Shown: positions 50,990 to 61,793, counted from the stretch's first letter. The stretch is DNA of 64,000 nt from Synechococcus sp. A18-25c (GCF_014280035.1 NZ_CP047957.1:1426001-1490000); one strand, 5' to 3'. Notes: a model not told the origin generated them from the letters alone. Numbers and translations are program-made.

Positions 50990-52152
50990 GGGTCAGCAGC
51001 GCAAAGACGATGCAGTTCGATCAGAGCCTGCTCGGCGACGGGATCAATGGCTTGCTCAAGCTCCTCCTGGAGGTCTCTCGCGATCGCATTCACCAAAGGA
51101 CTTTCCAAGCGATCCAAAAGCTGGTCACGCTCAAGAGCCGTCTGGAGGCGATGCAACTCCCCTCGCAGACGTAAATGGAGCAACTGCTCCCGCAAATCCT
51201 CCAATCGATTCTGAAGAGTCTGGTGAGCCGACCAACCCAGCTGTCCATTCAGTTCAAGACGCAGCAAATCGCGCCCTACACGTCGGCCGATGCAGTCGCT
51301 CAAGCATTGCTCCAGCCTTGCCAAATCGCCATCACCATTGAGCGTCATCGTGATGCGATGCCACTGAAACCGACCTGTCGCGTGAGGTCTGACTTCAGCT
51401 GGGAGGTTGCGGGCTAAATCAACCAACAACACTTGTGAACGGTTGTCATCAGGACCATTGGGGAAGCGATCTGGTTCGGGCGTTCCGGGGTACCAGGCCT
51501 TGCGATCAACCGACATCAATCCATGCCAATCACCGAGTGCCACATAATCAATTTCATCCGACGGCAATCGATCCAAGACCAACCGATTGACGGAATCTTC
51601 GTTACCAAACCCCTGAACCGAGCCATGGGCCAGAACCACCCTGGGGGCTGACGGATCGAGCGTCTGCCAATCGAGTTGTTCAAGCCAGAGCAATGGGTTG
51701 CGGCTTTCGTGCTGTCGCAACAATGGGCACGGCAACACGGTGATTCCCGCCACCAAGACCGGCTCGGAAGCGAGAAGGAGCTGAAGATTGGTCGCACGAT
51801 CTTGCATCTGACGCTGAAGGTCTTCACGTCGCCAGATCCCTCCGACACCCCCGTGATCGTGGTTCCCAGGGATTACAAGAACAGGGCAGGACATGGACCC
51901 CACCACCTCCAACACCTCCATCACCGTGGCTGCAGGAACGGTGCTGGAATCAAACAGATCCCCTGCCACCAAGACCGCGTCAACATCCTCCTGACGCGCA
52001 ATCTCGGCAATTCGCCCGACCGCCTCTACGCGCTCCTGCTGCAGGCGTGCTTGTTTCTGGCCATCATCGATCCACCGATAAGGCTTGCCGATCTGCCAAT
52101 CAGCCGTGTGGAGAATCCTTGGCACCAGTGCCGTTGAGTGATCGGAACCCAT
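50980..52152 (-). CDS. SbcD/YhaO-like metallophosphoesterase (exonuclease subunit)
   Basis: A 390-residue calcineurin-like phosphoesterase with all metal motifs: HTADWQIG (D-x-H), VLVAGDLFDS, VIPGNHDHGG, and LAHGSVQG and ALGDWHG. Together with the coiled-coil ATPase whose start it overlaps by 10 bases it should form a Mre11/Rad50 (SbcCD)-like nuclease that cuts hairpins and DNA ends. Start set at 52152 (MGSDHSTALV); the upstream in-frame part is unconserved. It is divergent from the kinase at 52270. Confidence 0.88.
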   Translation of the reverse strand: MGSDHSTALVPRILHTADWQIGKPYRWIDDGQKQARLQQERVEAVGRIAEIARQEDVDAVLVAGDLFDSSTVPAATVMEVLEVVGSMSCPVLVIPGNHDHGGVGGIWRREDLQRQMQDRATNLQLLLASEPVLVAGITVLPCPLLRQHESRNPLLWLEQLDWQTLDPSAPRVVLAHGSVQGFGNEDSVNRLVLDRLPSDEIDYVALGDWHGLMSVDRKAWYPGTPEPDRFPNGPDDNRSQVLLVDLARNLPAEVRPHATGRFQWHRITMTLNGDGDLARLEQCLSDCIGRRVGRDLLRLELNGQLGWSAHQTLQNRLEDLREQLLHLRLRGELHRLQTALERDQLLDRLESPLVNAIARDLQEELEQAIDPVAEQALIELHRLCAADPCA

Positions 52153-52269
52153 GCTGCCGCCTTCCCGGCTGATTGACCGCACACTGCGTTCTGTCAGGCA
52201 CACCAAAAGGCGCGATGTTTTGCCTTGAGACCCATGCGATTGGACGTGTCTGCATCCGCTTCAGGTTCC

Positions 52270-53421
52270 ATGTCGATCCTGCAGACCATTGCTGGGCTTT
52301 TTCATCCGCCTGACCAGATCGCTGAAATCCAGCAGCTTGGATCCGGCAATGTGAATGACACCTTTCTGGTGACGCTGGCCGAAAATGCCCCACGCCAGGC
52401 CTTCGTGATGCAACGCCTGAACCGGGAGGTGTTTGAACAACCCGAGCTGGTGATGCGCAATCTTCTACGCCTGGGTGATCACGTCGAGCAAAAGCTGGCC
52501 GCACAACCCCCGGAACTCACAGGCAGGCGTTGGGAAGTCCCGAAAGTGTTGCCCACCCTCGATGAGGAGGCCCACTGGGTTGAACATCAAGGCGAATTTT
52601 GGCGGTCCATCACGTACATCGGAGCGGCCACCACGAGTGATGTGATTGAAAACGCTACCCAAGCCCGTGAACTGGGCTACGGCTTGGGAATGTTCCACCA
52701 CCTGATCAGTGATTTGCCAACCAAGGAATTGGCAGACACCCTGGAAAACTTCCATGTCACGCCCACCTATCTGTCGGAATTTGATGCCGTTTTGGCGACC
52801 GCGAAGCCCAACACCGACGAGCAGCTGAACGCAGCTCTGGACTTTGTGAACGCACGACGGCAAGGCCTTGATGTGCTTGAGAAGGCTTGCGAATCAGGCG
52901 TTCTGCACCGGCGTCCGATTCACGGGGATCCAAAGATCAACAACGTGATGATCGATGACGTCAGCGGTCAAGCCGTTGGCCTGATTGATCTCGACACCGT
53001 GAAGCCAGGGCTTGTGCACTACGACATTGGCGACTGCCTGCGTTCAGGCTGCAACCGACTCGGGGAGGAAACACTGACGCCCGACCGGGTGTCGTTTGAT
53101 CTCCAGCTGTGTCGGGCGATTCTCGAGGGCTATCTCAGCATCGGGCGTTCTTTTTTGACGCCGGAAGATTTCCACTATTTGCCGGACTGCATCCGATTGA
53201 TCCCTCTGGAACTGGGCCTGCGCTTTCTCACGGATCACCTCGCAGGCGATCGTTATTTCCGAACGGATCGGGCCAACCAGAACTTAGATCGCGCGAGAGT
53301 TCAGTTTGCGTTGACCGAATCAATCGAAGCCCAGTGGTCTGCCATCCAGACTCTGATCGGTGAGCTCTCTCAACAGCGCAAAAACCACCACGTGGTTACC
53401 GGTCCTCCTCAAGATGGATGA
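52270..53421 (+). CDS. Phosphotransferase (aminoglycoside/hexosamine kinase fold)
   Basis: A 383-residue kinase-like protein: LGSGNVNDTFLV at the nucleotide-binding loop, HGDPKINNVMI (the HGDxxxxN catalytic loop) and LIDLDTVKPGLVHYDIGD (the IDxD metal site). This is the NahK / homoserine kinase-like fold, with sugar or amino-sugar substrates in known members. The substrate here is not known. Start at 52270 (MSILQTIAG) is preferred; an ATG at 52234 would add 12 disordered residues. Confidence 0.8.
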   Translation: MSILQTIAGLFHPPDQIAEIQQLGSGNVNDTFLVTLAENAPRQAFVMQRLNREVFEQPELVMRNLLRLGDHVEQKLAAQPPELTGRRWEVPKVLPTLDEEAHWVEHQGEFWRSITYIGAATTSDVIENATQARELGYGLGMFHHLISDLPTKELADTLENFHVTPTYLSEFDAVLATAKPNTDEQLNAALDFVNARRQGLDVLEKACESGVLHRRPIHGDPKINNVMIDDVSGQAVGLIDLDTVKPGLVHYDIGDCLRSGCNRLGEETLTPDRVSFDLQLCRAILEGYLSIGRSFLTPEDFHYLPDCIRLIPLELGLRFLTDHLAGDRYFRTDRANQNLDRARVQFALTESIEAQWSAIQTLIGELSQQRKNHHVVTGPPQDG

Positions 53422-53453
53422 CTGCTAGTAACACTTCAGATCGCAGACAATCC

Positions 53454-53699
53454 ATGACCTCTCCCATCCATCTGCTGATTGTCACCGGCACCACCATTCT
53501 CAGTTTGTTGACGGCTTCGGCCGTTGCTGCAGAGGATGAATTCGGATATGCCACCGAGGCAGAGGCTCTATCCAAAGCCCAGGAGCTTGGCTGCGAAGGT
53601 GCCTATGAATGGGAAGGGATCTGGCTCCCCTGCGAAGAAGACAACATCGGCAGCGATGACCACAGCGGCCATGATCACAGTCACGGCCACCAACACTGA
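53454..53699 (+). CDS. Secreted DUF3721 protein with His-rich tail
   Basis: An 81-residue protein: signal peptide (MTSPIHLLIVTGTTILSLLT... cleavage after AVAA), DUF3721 domain (YATEAEALSKAQELGCEGAYEWEGIWLPC), and a His/Asp tail (DDHSGHDHSHGHQH) that looks like a metal-binding site. The same domain ends the repeat protein at 43505-43972. Function unknown; metal handling in the periplasm is a fair guess from the tail. Confidence 0.8.
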   Translation: MTSPIHLLIVTGTTILSLLTASAVAAEDEFGYATEAEALSKAQELGCEGAYEWEGIWLPCEEDNIGSDDHSGHDHSHGHQH

Positions 53700-53907
53700 A
53701 CCAGGATCTCAAGATCTGGACCCGTTGAGGCCTGATCGCTAACGGACCGTGAGGAGGAGTCAACGACGCGTCCCTTTCCGCATGGCGCCAGGGGGAAGCA
53801 GCTTTGTTTTGGTTGGAAGGACAGGCATGCAGAGAGCGTCTGCTGATGGACGGATGGCCCGAACAAAACCGTGACTCCCTGGGGTTATCCATGCCTTGCG
53901 GCAACCC

Positions 53908-54150
53908 CTATCCAATCGGAGGAAGCAACTGCCAGGACCATTGGATGAGCCAACCGATCACAGCGGCGTGGAGGATGTAGGGAAATTGCTCAGTCGCACG
54001 AGGCCAGGATCGCCGATCCCCCCGAGGCTCTTCAACGTTCTGAGTCAAAGCCAGATGCGCGCCCCAGTTCAGCACCAGCCAGGCAGACAACCATTCCAGG
54101 AGGAAATATTGATCGAGCCCATCAATCATTTGCAAGCTCCGCAAGTGCAT
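53908..54150 (-). CDS. Possible small hydrophobic protein
   Basis: An 80-residue frame (MHLRSLQMIDGLDQYFLLEW, then WLVLNWGAHLALTQNV and YILHAAVIGWLIQWSWQLL). Two hydrophobic, Trp-rich segments suggest a membrane protein. No relatives recognised, so only moderate to low confidence. Confidence 0.35.
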   Translation of the reverse strand: MHLRSLQMIDGLDQYFLLEWLSAWLVLNWGAHLALTQNVEEPRGDRRSWPRATEQFPYILHAAVIGWLIQWSWQLLPPIG

Positions 54151-54249
54151 CGGGGAAACTCTTACAGAAACAACCGATCAGATGGCCGGTCAGTCATTCA
54201 TTCGAAGCAATGACCCAGCCAAGGATTTCACAGCTTTAAACACACCAAA

Positions 54250-54561
54250 TCAGTTGCTTGCATCAATCAATTGGTAGGCAACGCTGAAGCGAAGGAGCGC
54301 ATTGGCTGCATGCAACAGACCCACCAAAGCCCATTGAATCGGTGCCGTCACAACGTGCTCCAACGAAGGCGGTTCATCCTGCAGACAGGTTGAACGGGTG
54401 GTGCTGATGGAGGGAAGGGTGCACACTGCCCATGACCACCCAGGTCCAGGCGAGATCTTGATGCAGGCCAGCGCGATCACAGCAGGGACCTTGAACCATG
54501 GGTAGACACCCCGTGATGGTGAGGCAGGTCTGCAGGCTTTATCCATTTGAGTCGGATCCAA
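54250..54561 (-). CDS. Possible small protein, doubtful
   Basis: A 103-residue frame with a hydrophobic end (APIQWALVGLLHAANALLRF). Its 5' part overlaps the DOMON-like gene on the other strand by 64 bases, which weakens it; a start nearer 54500 would fit better. Listed as a candidate only. Confidence 0.25.
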   Translation of the reverse strand: MDPTQMDKACRPASPSRGVYPWFKVPAVIALACIKISPGPGWSWAVCTLPSISTTRSTCLQDEPPSLEHVVTAPIQWALVGLLHAANALLRFSVAYQLIDASN

Positions 54562-55082
54562 AACCTTCGCTGCAAATGGTTGCTGAAGTGCTCTGGTTGG
54601 AGACGGGTTTGCTGGAACTGACGTTTAATCTTCAGACCAATCTCGACACCGAGACCCTCCAAGACCTGAAAATCACATCTGCTGACGCGTCCGGCAGCGA
54701 AGCAAGAGAAAAGAGGCACGACAATCTCTGGAAGCACACCTGCTTCGAGGCCTTTTTCGGCAAACCAGACTCGGAACAGTATTGGGAACTGAATGTGGCG
54801 CCTTCAGGACACTGGAATCTCTATCAGTTCGATGCGTATCGCAGCGGAGGAAAGGAAGAGCCTGATACTGATATCCCGACGACGTCCTGGAAACAGAGTG
54901 ATCGGAAGTGTTGCTGCAGCATCACCCTGAACCTGTCACCTTGGTGGGAAGGTTTACAACTTCCAGAGCTGGCCATCTCCGCTGTTTTGGAAACCCAAAC
55001 AGGCCGTCTCAGTTATTGGGCTTTGCAACATCCCGGGGACAAACCAGACTTTCACGATCGCAGGAGCTTTTTGAAGTGGTGA
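54498..55082 (+). CDS. DOMON-like domain protein
   Basis: A 194-residue protein with WKHTCFEAFFG + YWELNVAPSGHWNLYQFDAYR, the typical core of DOMON-like (heme/sugar-binding-like) domain proteins in cyanobacteria, and a final WALQHPGDKPDFHDRRSF. No signal peptide, so it is probably cytosolic. Its stop overlaps the next start (TGATG). Function unknown. Confidence 0.78.
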   Translation: MGRHPVMVRQVCRLYPFESDPKPSLQMVAEVLWLETGLLELTFNLQTNLDTETLQDLKITSADASGSEAREKRHDNLWKHTCFEAFFGKPDSEQYWELNVAPSGHWNLYQFDAYRSGGKEEPDTDIPTTSWKQSDRKCCCSITLNLSPWWEGLQLPELAISAVLETQTGRLSYWALQHPGDKPDFHDRRSFLKW

Positions 55083-56071
55083 TGGCTCATCCACCACCAT
55101 CCAAAAACTGGATGCCTGTGCTGCTGGGATTGCCCCTCTTGCTTTCACCACTCACGGTGTCTTGCCAGACGTTGGAAACCAGAGGTCAGCCCGGAGCACT
55201 GCCGCAGTCCACGAACGTGGCTAGAGGGCTGCCAACGCGCGACGATCTGCCTCTGGCGCCGAATGGCCGGCACTATCCAGTCGTGCCAACACAGCCAAGG
55301 GAGATTGCCGACCTCATCGCGCTTGTGGAAACGGCTGCTGTCGATCCCAACATCACATCAGAAACCGTTGCAGTTCTGGCTCATCAACAGCAAGTGATCT
55401 ACAGGGCCTTGTCGCGTGACCCCAGCATGAGTAGGGCGGTGCGCAATCAACTCTCCCCTAAATGGCACTGGGTGTTTGATCACCACATCGCAGCTCGCAG
55501 GGAATTTCTAGCGATGCATCGTGGACCAGCGTCAAGCCTGCTTCCTGCCTGGCGTATCCAAGCTCCAGCATCAGTTGATGAACTGCTCAATGCTTACCGC
55601 AGTGCATCATCCGCCACGGGCATCGACTGGGAAGTTCTGGCAGCCGTGAATCTGGTGGAGACCGGGATGGGGCGCATTGACGGCGTTTCTGTGGCCAATG
55701 CCCAAGGCCCGATGCAGTTCTTGCCCACCACGTGGACAGAACCCGGCATCGGTCAGGGCGGGGACATTCGAGATCCCTGGGACTCCATTCATGCAGCAGC
55801 GCGCTACCTCGTCCGCAGAGGAGGCCTCGATGACATCCGCAAAGGATTGTGGGGCTACAACAACAGCGATCACTACGGCAAGGCCGTCCTCCACTACGCA
55901 GCTCTGCTCAAGCAGAACCCCCTCAGGTATCGCAGCTTGCATCAATGGCAAATTCATTACGCCTCGTCAGCTGGTGACCTCTGGCTAAACGAGGGCTATG
56001 CCAGTGATCAGCCGATTGCCGTTGAGGACTATCTCGAACAGCACCCCCACAGCGCGCCGCCAAACCCTTAA
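55082..56071 (+). CDS. Lytic murein transglycosylase-type lipoprotein
   Basis: A 329-residue protein with a lipoprotein signal (lipobox LTVSC near residue 24). The catalytic part AAVNLVETGMGRIDGVSVANAQGPMQFLPTTW carries the transglycosylase Glu and the GPMQFLP motif, and the WGYNNSDHYGKAVLHYAAL segment follows. It cleaves peptidoglycan glycan strands, forming 1,6-anhydro ends, at the envelope. The ATG overlaps the upstream stop. Confidence 0.9.
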   Translation: MAHPPPSKNWMPVLLGLPLLLSPLTVSCQTLETRGQPGALPQSTNVARGLPTRDDLPLAPNGRHYPVVPTQPREIADLIALVETAAVDPNITSETVAVLAHQQQVIYRALSRDPSMSRAVRNQLSPKWHWVFDHHIAARREFLAMHRGPASSLLPAWRIQAPASVDELLNAYRSASSATGIDWEVLAAVNLVETGMGRIDGVSVANAQGPMQFLPTTWTEPGIGQGGDIRDPWDSIHAAARYLVRRGGLDDIRKGLWGYNNSDHYGKAVLHYAALLKQNPLRYRSLHQWQIHYASSAGDLWLNEGYASDQPIAVEDYLEQHPHSAPPNP

Positions 56072-56157
56072 CCGTCACCCCGGTGGATGGACCATCCACG
56101 CAGCATCGTTCAAACCTCTGCCATCTACGCTTCTGGGGACAGGACTGAACGAGCTGC

Positions 56158-56835
56158 GTGGCTAAGGAACTGACCCATCGTGCCGATGAACTCGCTGGTC
56201 TCGGCTGGTCTGCAGACGATGTAAATCGCTACGCGGAACTCTGGGACTACCGGCAGCGGTGGGGTGCGATGAATCTTGAACGGGAAGATCGCCTGTTCCT
56301 GCGGAAGGCAGAGGCGGCCTTACCAGCCTTGGTCACCGGAAAGGCTGCGGCTAAGAAAAGCACTCAGGACAAGTCTTACTACCGTTGGTTGCGCTTCCAC
56401 CTGGATGCCATGAGGGAGGCCGAAGCTGCCATGGAACTGAAGGATGGTGGACAAGGTGCATGGCCGATTTTGCTTGAAGAAGAACTCCGGCTCCTGGATT
56501 ATTTCGAACCGGTGCTTGGCTTGCCTGACACATTGAAAGCAAAAGCCTTCGACAATTTCCGCGCCCAAATGTCTGCACAAGCTGCAGCTCTACCAGCCGA
56601 TCAGATGCAAGCGTGCAGCTACGACTTTAAGGCGGCCCTAACGGCGCTGAAAGAAAAGGAAAACAGCAAGTGGCGGCACCTGGTCGAAGACAGTGGAGAT
56701 CAGTCCTATCCCGTACTGCTCGGAACCACCGCTGAATCGTTTCGAAACGACGTTCGCGATCAGCTGACGCCACTGCTGCGGCAAACGCTTCCATCGCTCG
56801 CCGACAGCGAAAAACCAGATCCTGGTGCTGCTTGA
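56158..56835 (+). CDS. Conserved hypothetical protein
   Basis: A 225-residue helical protein with GTG start. AGLGWSADDVNRYAELWDYRQRWGA and YYRWLRFHLDAMREAEAA are the most distinctive parts; the C-terminus is Pro/Asp-rich. I recall similar proteins in marine picocyanobacteria but no function. It lies 55 bases before metY and may be in its transcript. Confidence 0.65.
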   Translation: MAKELTHRADELAGLGWSADDVNRYAELWDYRQRWGAMNLEREDRLFLRKAEAALPALVTGKAAAKKSTQDKSYYRWLRFHLDAMREAEAAMELKDGGQGAWPILLEEELRLLDYFEPVLGLPDTLKAKAFDNFRAQMSAQAAALPADQMQACSYDFKAALTALKEKENSKWRHLVEDSGDQSYPVLLGTTAESFRNDVRDQLTPLLRQTLPSLADSEKPDPGAA

Positions 56836-58218
<1,383 letters not shown>

Positions 58219-58221
58219 TGA

Positions 58222-58230
58222 TAAGGAGGT
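58222..58230 (+). promoter_or_regulatory. Strong ribosome-binding site for metA
   Basis: TAAGGAGGT, a full match to the anti-Shine-Dalgarno end, 8 bases before the ATG at 58239. Most neighbouring genes have weaker sites. Confidence 0.75.
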
Positions 58231-58238
58231 ACAACTGA

Positions 58239-59132
58239 ATGGCACTGATCCTGCCACCTAATTATCACAAGATCACCGCAGTCGAGAGGAATAGAATCTC
58301 CTGGATCAAACCAGAACAAGCGGAAAGGCAAGACATACGACCATTGCGAATCGGTATCCTGAATATCATGCCTTTAGGAAAACAATATGAATTTAATTTG
58401 CTGCACCCCCTCGGTCTATCAGTGCTCCAGATTGAACCAATCTGGATTCGTCTACAGTCCCATGCCTACAAGAGCTGGGACCAATCTCATCTCGATGAGC
58501 TTTACGTGAGTTGGGAAGCTGCCAATGCAGAACGCCCTTTGGATGGCCTAATCATCACCGGTGCACCTGTTGAGCACCTGGAATTTGAGGACGTACGCTA
58601 CTGGCCAGAACTGGTGAAACTCATCAACGAAGCAAAAGAAATGTGTGCAAGCACACTGGGCTTATGTTGGGCAGGATTTGCCATGGCGTACATGGCAGGT
58701 GTCAATAAGATTGCACTGGATAAAAAATTATTTGGTGTCTTTCCGATGCGAAGCCTAGTCCCAGGTCATTCATTGATGGGGACGCAAAATGATCAGTTTC
58801 TGTGTCCACAAAGTCGGCATGCAGCTCTACCAGATACAGCCATGGAAGCCGCAGAGCGACAAGGAAGACTACGATTGCTAGCCCATGGTGAGTCAGTTGG
58901 ATACACCATTTTCGAGACCCCAGATCAACGACAGCTGATGCATCTTGGACACCCGGAATATACAGTGGGCAGGATTGTGGCGGAAATGGAGCGCGACAAG
59001 GCTCGTGGTGACGTACCGCCTCCTGAAAACTTCAACGCAGATCATCCGCAAACATTGTGGAGATCCCACCGCAATTTGTTATTTCAGCAGTGGCTCTGGT
59101 TCTGCTATCAACGCGTAAGCTTCCAAGCCTAA
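58239..59132 (+). CDS. metA: Homoserine O-acyltransferase MetA
   Basis: A 297-residue class-I glutamine-amidotransferase-fold enzyme: RIGILNIMPLGKQYEFNLL at the start, the nucleophile Cys in LGLCWAGFA (Cys142 type), the catalytic His/Glu in MHLGHPEYTVGRI. MetA acylates homoserine (succinyl- or acetyl-CoA; the two are not told apart here). It is paired with metY, which prefers O-acetylhomoserine, so acetyl-CoA use is likely. Complete length. Confidence 0.93.
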   Translation: MALILPPNYHKITAVERNRISWIKPEQAERQDIRPLRIGILNIMPLGKQYEFNLLHPLGLSVLQIEPIWIRLQSHAYKSWDQSHLDELYVSWEAANAERPLDGLIITGAPVEHLEFEDVRYWPELVKLINEAKEMCASTLGLCWAGFAMAYMAGVNKIALDKKLFGVFPMRSLVPGHSLMGTQNDQFLCPQSRHAALPDTAMEAAERQGRLRLLAHGESVGYTIFETPDQRQLMHLGHPEYTVGRIVAEMERDKARGDVPPPENFNADHPQTLWRSHRNLLFQQWLWFCYQRVSFQA

Positions 59133-59141
59133 AACTCAGGA

Positions 59142-59396
59142 ATGAATCACCCTCTACAACTTTTTGATCAATGGAGACGATCCATCAGCAAATGGATCCC
59201 GATCAAGCCTCGTTGGGATCGATCAGCTAAAGACATAGCACCAAACGCAAGTGAAGATTGGCTTCTTGAACCTCTCAATGAGTGTGAAGCAGTGGAGCTT
59301 TTCCCACATTTAACAAGGGAAAAGGCTATTATCCAATATCAAAAACTCAGACTTCAAATGCGATGTGAGGAGGATCGAGGTTTTGAACAAATTTAA
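59142..59396 (+). CDS. Small conserved hypothetical protein
   Basis: An 84-residue protein starting MNHPLQLFDQWRRSISKWIP and ending RCEEDRGFEQI. Two short helices with Trp and Glu. It follows metA by 9 bases and may be in the same transcript. Function unknown. Confidence 0.6.
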   Translation: MNHPLQLFDQWRRSISKWIPIKPRWDRSAKDIAPNASEDWLLEPLNECEAVELFPHLTREKAIIQYQKLRLQMRCEEDRGFEQI

Positions 59397-59425
59397 TCAA
59401 TTAAATAATTATCAAGGGCTTATTA

Positions 59426-59602
59426 TTACCTGAACTTGGTCTGACGCTTTGAATGACTGTGCTTCGAAGACAGATGCAAAAGACACGATGCATTAGCCTG
59501 CTCCTCCACTCTTGACAGACGAGTGACAAGAACAAATGTGTCCTGAGCAGACATCTCTCCATCGGCCTCCCACTTTAAAGATGACAGATCAAAAGGGGAC
59601 AT
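59426..59602 (-). CDS. Small protein of a two-copy family, copy A
   Basis: A 58-residue frame: MSPFDLSSLKWEADGEMSA + QDTFVLVTRLSRVEEQANA, then a basic tail. The first 35 residues match the frame at 62705-62872 (MCPPDLSSLKWGDDGELSP + NDTLNLVERLSKAEE) in order and spacing, with the word DLSSLKW identical. Two independent conserved copies argue that both are real genes. It may be a small soluble helical protein; function unknown. Confidence 0.62.
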   Translation of the reverse strand: MSPFDLSSLKWEADGEMSAQDTFVLVTRLSRVEEQANASCLLHLSSKHSHSKRQTKFR

Positions 59603-59911
59603 CGATGACGGACGAGAGCAACTAAGATAGCTTTAATTAATGAAAGGTTGAGGCGCGGAGTCAATGCATCTATCTTAAATAATTTGAAAAAAGTTACGGA
59701 TGCAACCAAATCGCATGAAAGAGCTGTTTTACCTCTGCCGTCACTAAGCCTTAGATGGAACACGCAAACGCTCGCGCTCTTACCCAACCAAGATCGGCGT
59801 AAAGGAGGGTCTTCCGATGGACGAATAGTGGTTACCAGCCATCAAAACGTCGGCCTTGTGACAAAAAAACTAGGGCTAACGCGATAAAGTTACAAAATAT
59901 AAGGTTTTGGC
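59603..59911. other. AT-rich intergenic stretch
   Basis: About 309 bases with no convincing gene. Frames of 70-79 codons exist on both strands but overlap each other and have no family features. Possible promoters for the divergent small genes at both ends. Confidence 0.4.
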
Positions 59912-60106
59912 GTGAAGTACACACCAACACAAGAGCATCTTGCTCATCAAATCCCTGAAGTGGTTAAATCCATTAATCAGCTTTTGGAAGGTCTTAAGCA
60001 AGATATCGGCGTTGATGACCGCTATATCTCTCTTTTGCTGGATGCCATGGCCGAAGAACGCGTTCGGTTGCACAGGAATTCAGAAACAAACTTCAGCTAC
60101 CGCTAG
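59912..60106 (+). CDS. Small helical protein
   Basis: A 64-residue protein starting MKYTPTQEHLAHQIPEVVKS with GLKQDIGVDDRYISLLLDAMAEE in the middle; two or three helices, no membrane segment. No recognised family. Upstream AT-rich leader. Confidence 0.5.
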   Translation: MKYTPTQEHLAHQIPEVVKSINQLLEGLKQDIGVDDRYISLLLDAMAEERVRLHRNSETNFSYR

Positions 60107-60330
60107 TTACACCAGAAACAAACGACAAAACATCGAGCAATGATTGGATTGGTTGATAACCGCAGAACATAACGATCTAAGATCCGAGGAAAATTCAAAT
60201 TGAAAACACATCAAAGTTAGGGCAAAGGTCAAAGACCAATTGAGCGATCAAATAAATTTGTTCATTGAATCCCCCAAGTCGAAGCAGAAACCTAAGAAAC
60301 ACCTATATTGAAGGAAGCGATTCTCAGACG

Positions 60331-60801
60331 ATGCTAATTCGCAGCCTTGACTTTCACGGACAAATGGGGCGAAGAAGTTACTTCCTCTCATTCATTACAC
60401 GCATCTTGATTATAGTACTGATCTTGTTGGCGGGAAATATAATCGTATATGGCATTGAATATCTGACGACAGGGCAAATCAATGGGATGACATTTGATGA
60501 TTGGAGTCAGTTTGACGGTGATTTAGAGCCATCAATACTCGAACAAATGATCACAGCCATACTTGGCCTGATAGCAATATCGCCGATTGAGATACGACGT
60601 GCGAACGACCTTAGTATCAATTGGAAGTGGATTGTCCCAACATTTCTATCGCATTTTGTTGTATTCGCACCCTCAACCGACCTGTTTTTCGTCAATGGTC
60701 TAATAGTTCTCCTCAATGTCTATACGTTTGTGATTGCTTTAATCCTGTTGTTTAAACCTGGTCAAAAATATAAAGATTGGGTTAGAAGCGGTAAACCATA
60801 A
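60331..60801 (+). CDS. DUF805-like membrane protein
   Basis: A 156-residue protein with three to four hydrophobic helices (ILIIVLILLAGNIIVYGI, MITAILGLIAISPIEIRRAND, FLSHFVVFAPSTDLFFVNGL and VYTFVIALILLF) and the short N-terminal word FHGQMGRRSYFLSF typical of DUF805 (F-x-G-R-x-x-R). RANDLS after the second helix and KPGQKYKDWVRS at the end also fit. The start at 60331 keeps the motif at the N-terminus. Confidence 0.75.
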   Translation: MLIRSLDFHGQMGRRSYFLSFITRILIIVLILLAGNIIVYGIEYLTTGQINGMTFDDWSQFDGDLEPSILEQMITAILGLIAISPIEIRRANDLSINWKWIVPTFLSHFVVFAPSTDLFFVNGLIVLLNVYTFVIALILLFKPGQKYKDWVRSGKP

Positions 60802-61355
60802 ACGAACTTTCGTTGGTTTATCGTATTAACGATCAAGATCAGTGCCTACATTCACCAAAAGAATTACAATCGTGCAAAAGATTCGGAATAACACATTAGA
60901 AATAGATCAATGATTGATCGCTAAACCTTATCAGCCTGTCATGAAGGACTCGTTCAATTAATGACTAGCGATGTCAACGACCTGATTCTCCATCACGCTT
61001 AGAACCCAAAATCAGTCGCAGAGCCACAATGAACATCAGCCATTGACTAGATTGTCGGTAGGAAATCTAGATTCATGATCCCTGAACCCCACCAGCCGTT
61101 TGATATTGATAACGGACCAGACAAGTTCTTTTTGATAGGAACCAGCTTTATCGTAATCTTCTTATTTTTGCTTTGACGCATTCAATCCAAAGCAAATGCC
61201 TGGCGATGTTCATAGCTCTTTTGAGATAATTTATAGAAACAACTTAAAAATAGCATTTTAAATTTTAATTTACGATACTCTATTCTTGATATCCAATACT
61301 TCTATTCATTGTAGATTAAGCGATCTTAGATGTGAGCACACAAAGATAATCAGGG
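60802..61355. other. AT-rich stretch with one very small candidate gene
   Basis: About 550 bases, mostly without coding signal. The frame at 61075-61176 is listed separately. No repeat, terminator or RNA is obvious. Confidence 0.4.
61075..61176 (+). CDS. Possible 33-residue membrane peptide
   Basis: Starts MIPEPHQPFDIDNGPDKFF and ends with a hydrophobic helix LIGTSFIVIFLFLL. GGAAA precedes the ATG by 8 bases. The polar head plus single C-terminal helix is a common layout of small membrane peptides, but no family is recognised. Confidence 0.35.
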   Translation: MIPEPHQPFDIDNGPDKFFLIGTSFIVIFLFLL

Positions 61356-61793
61356 TTACAAGTTGTCGATCGGTCGGCCTCTCCACGATTGGTCAGACAT
61401 CAATGTTCTTAAACAAGTCAATGCTGAGTCCATTGATTCATTCCAATGGTCCTGTTTAATTCTAATCAAATATTCATGTTGAACACCTGACCCCCTTTGT
61501 CTCGCTGCAACAATCGAAACGTCGTCATATCCAATAGGAAATAAGTCTGCAATTGGCCATCCAAGGATTCCTTCAGAAACAAAGAGTAAAAAATCAAAAA
61601 TCACAGGATTGAAATATTCTTCATGCTCCATCAAATCACCACAGGCAATCATCTGCTCTTTACTTTGAGGTGTATAAGTTACAAACGAAAAACATAGTGA
61701 ATGGGCTGTATTTTGAAGATACAAACCAGGAAAACGTTGAAGATACATCTTTTTTATTAAATACGAAGTAGATCCATAGAGGTCCGTTAGCAA
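61356..61793 (-). CDS. Hypothetical protein
   Basis: A 145-residue protein of normal amino-acid composition (MLTDLYGSTSYLIKKMYLQR, FVSEGILGWPIADLFPIGYDD, VQHEYLIRIKQDHWNESM), low GC. No signal peptide. Not recognised. It is the largest frame in the AT-rich tail besides the DUF805 gene. Confidence 0.5.
   Translation of the reverse strand: MLTDLYGSTSYLIKKMYLQRFPGLYLQNTAHSLCFSFVTYTPQSKEQMIACGDLMEHEEYFNPVIFDFLLFVSEGILGWPIADLFPIGYDDVSIVAARQRGSGVQHEYLIRIKQDHWNESMDSALTCLRTLMSDQSWRGRPIDNL

Noticed and set aside
59575-59787. 70-codon minus-strand frame
   Set aside because: Its end overlaps the conserved copy A at 59426-59602 in a different frame, and it shows no features.
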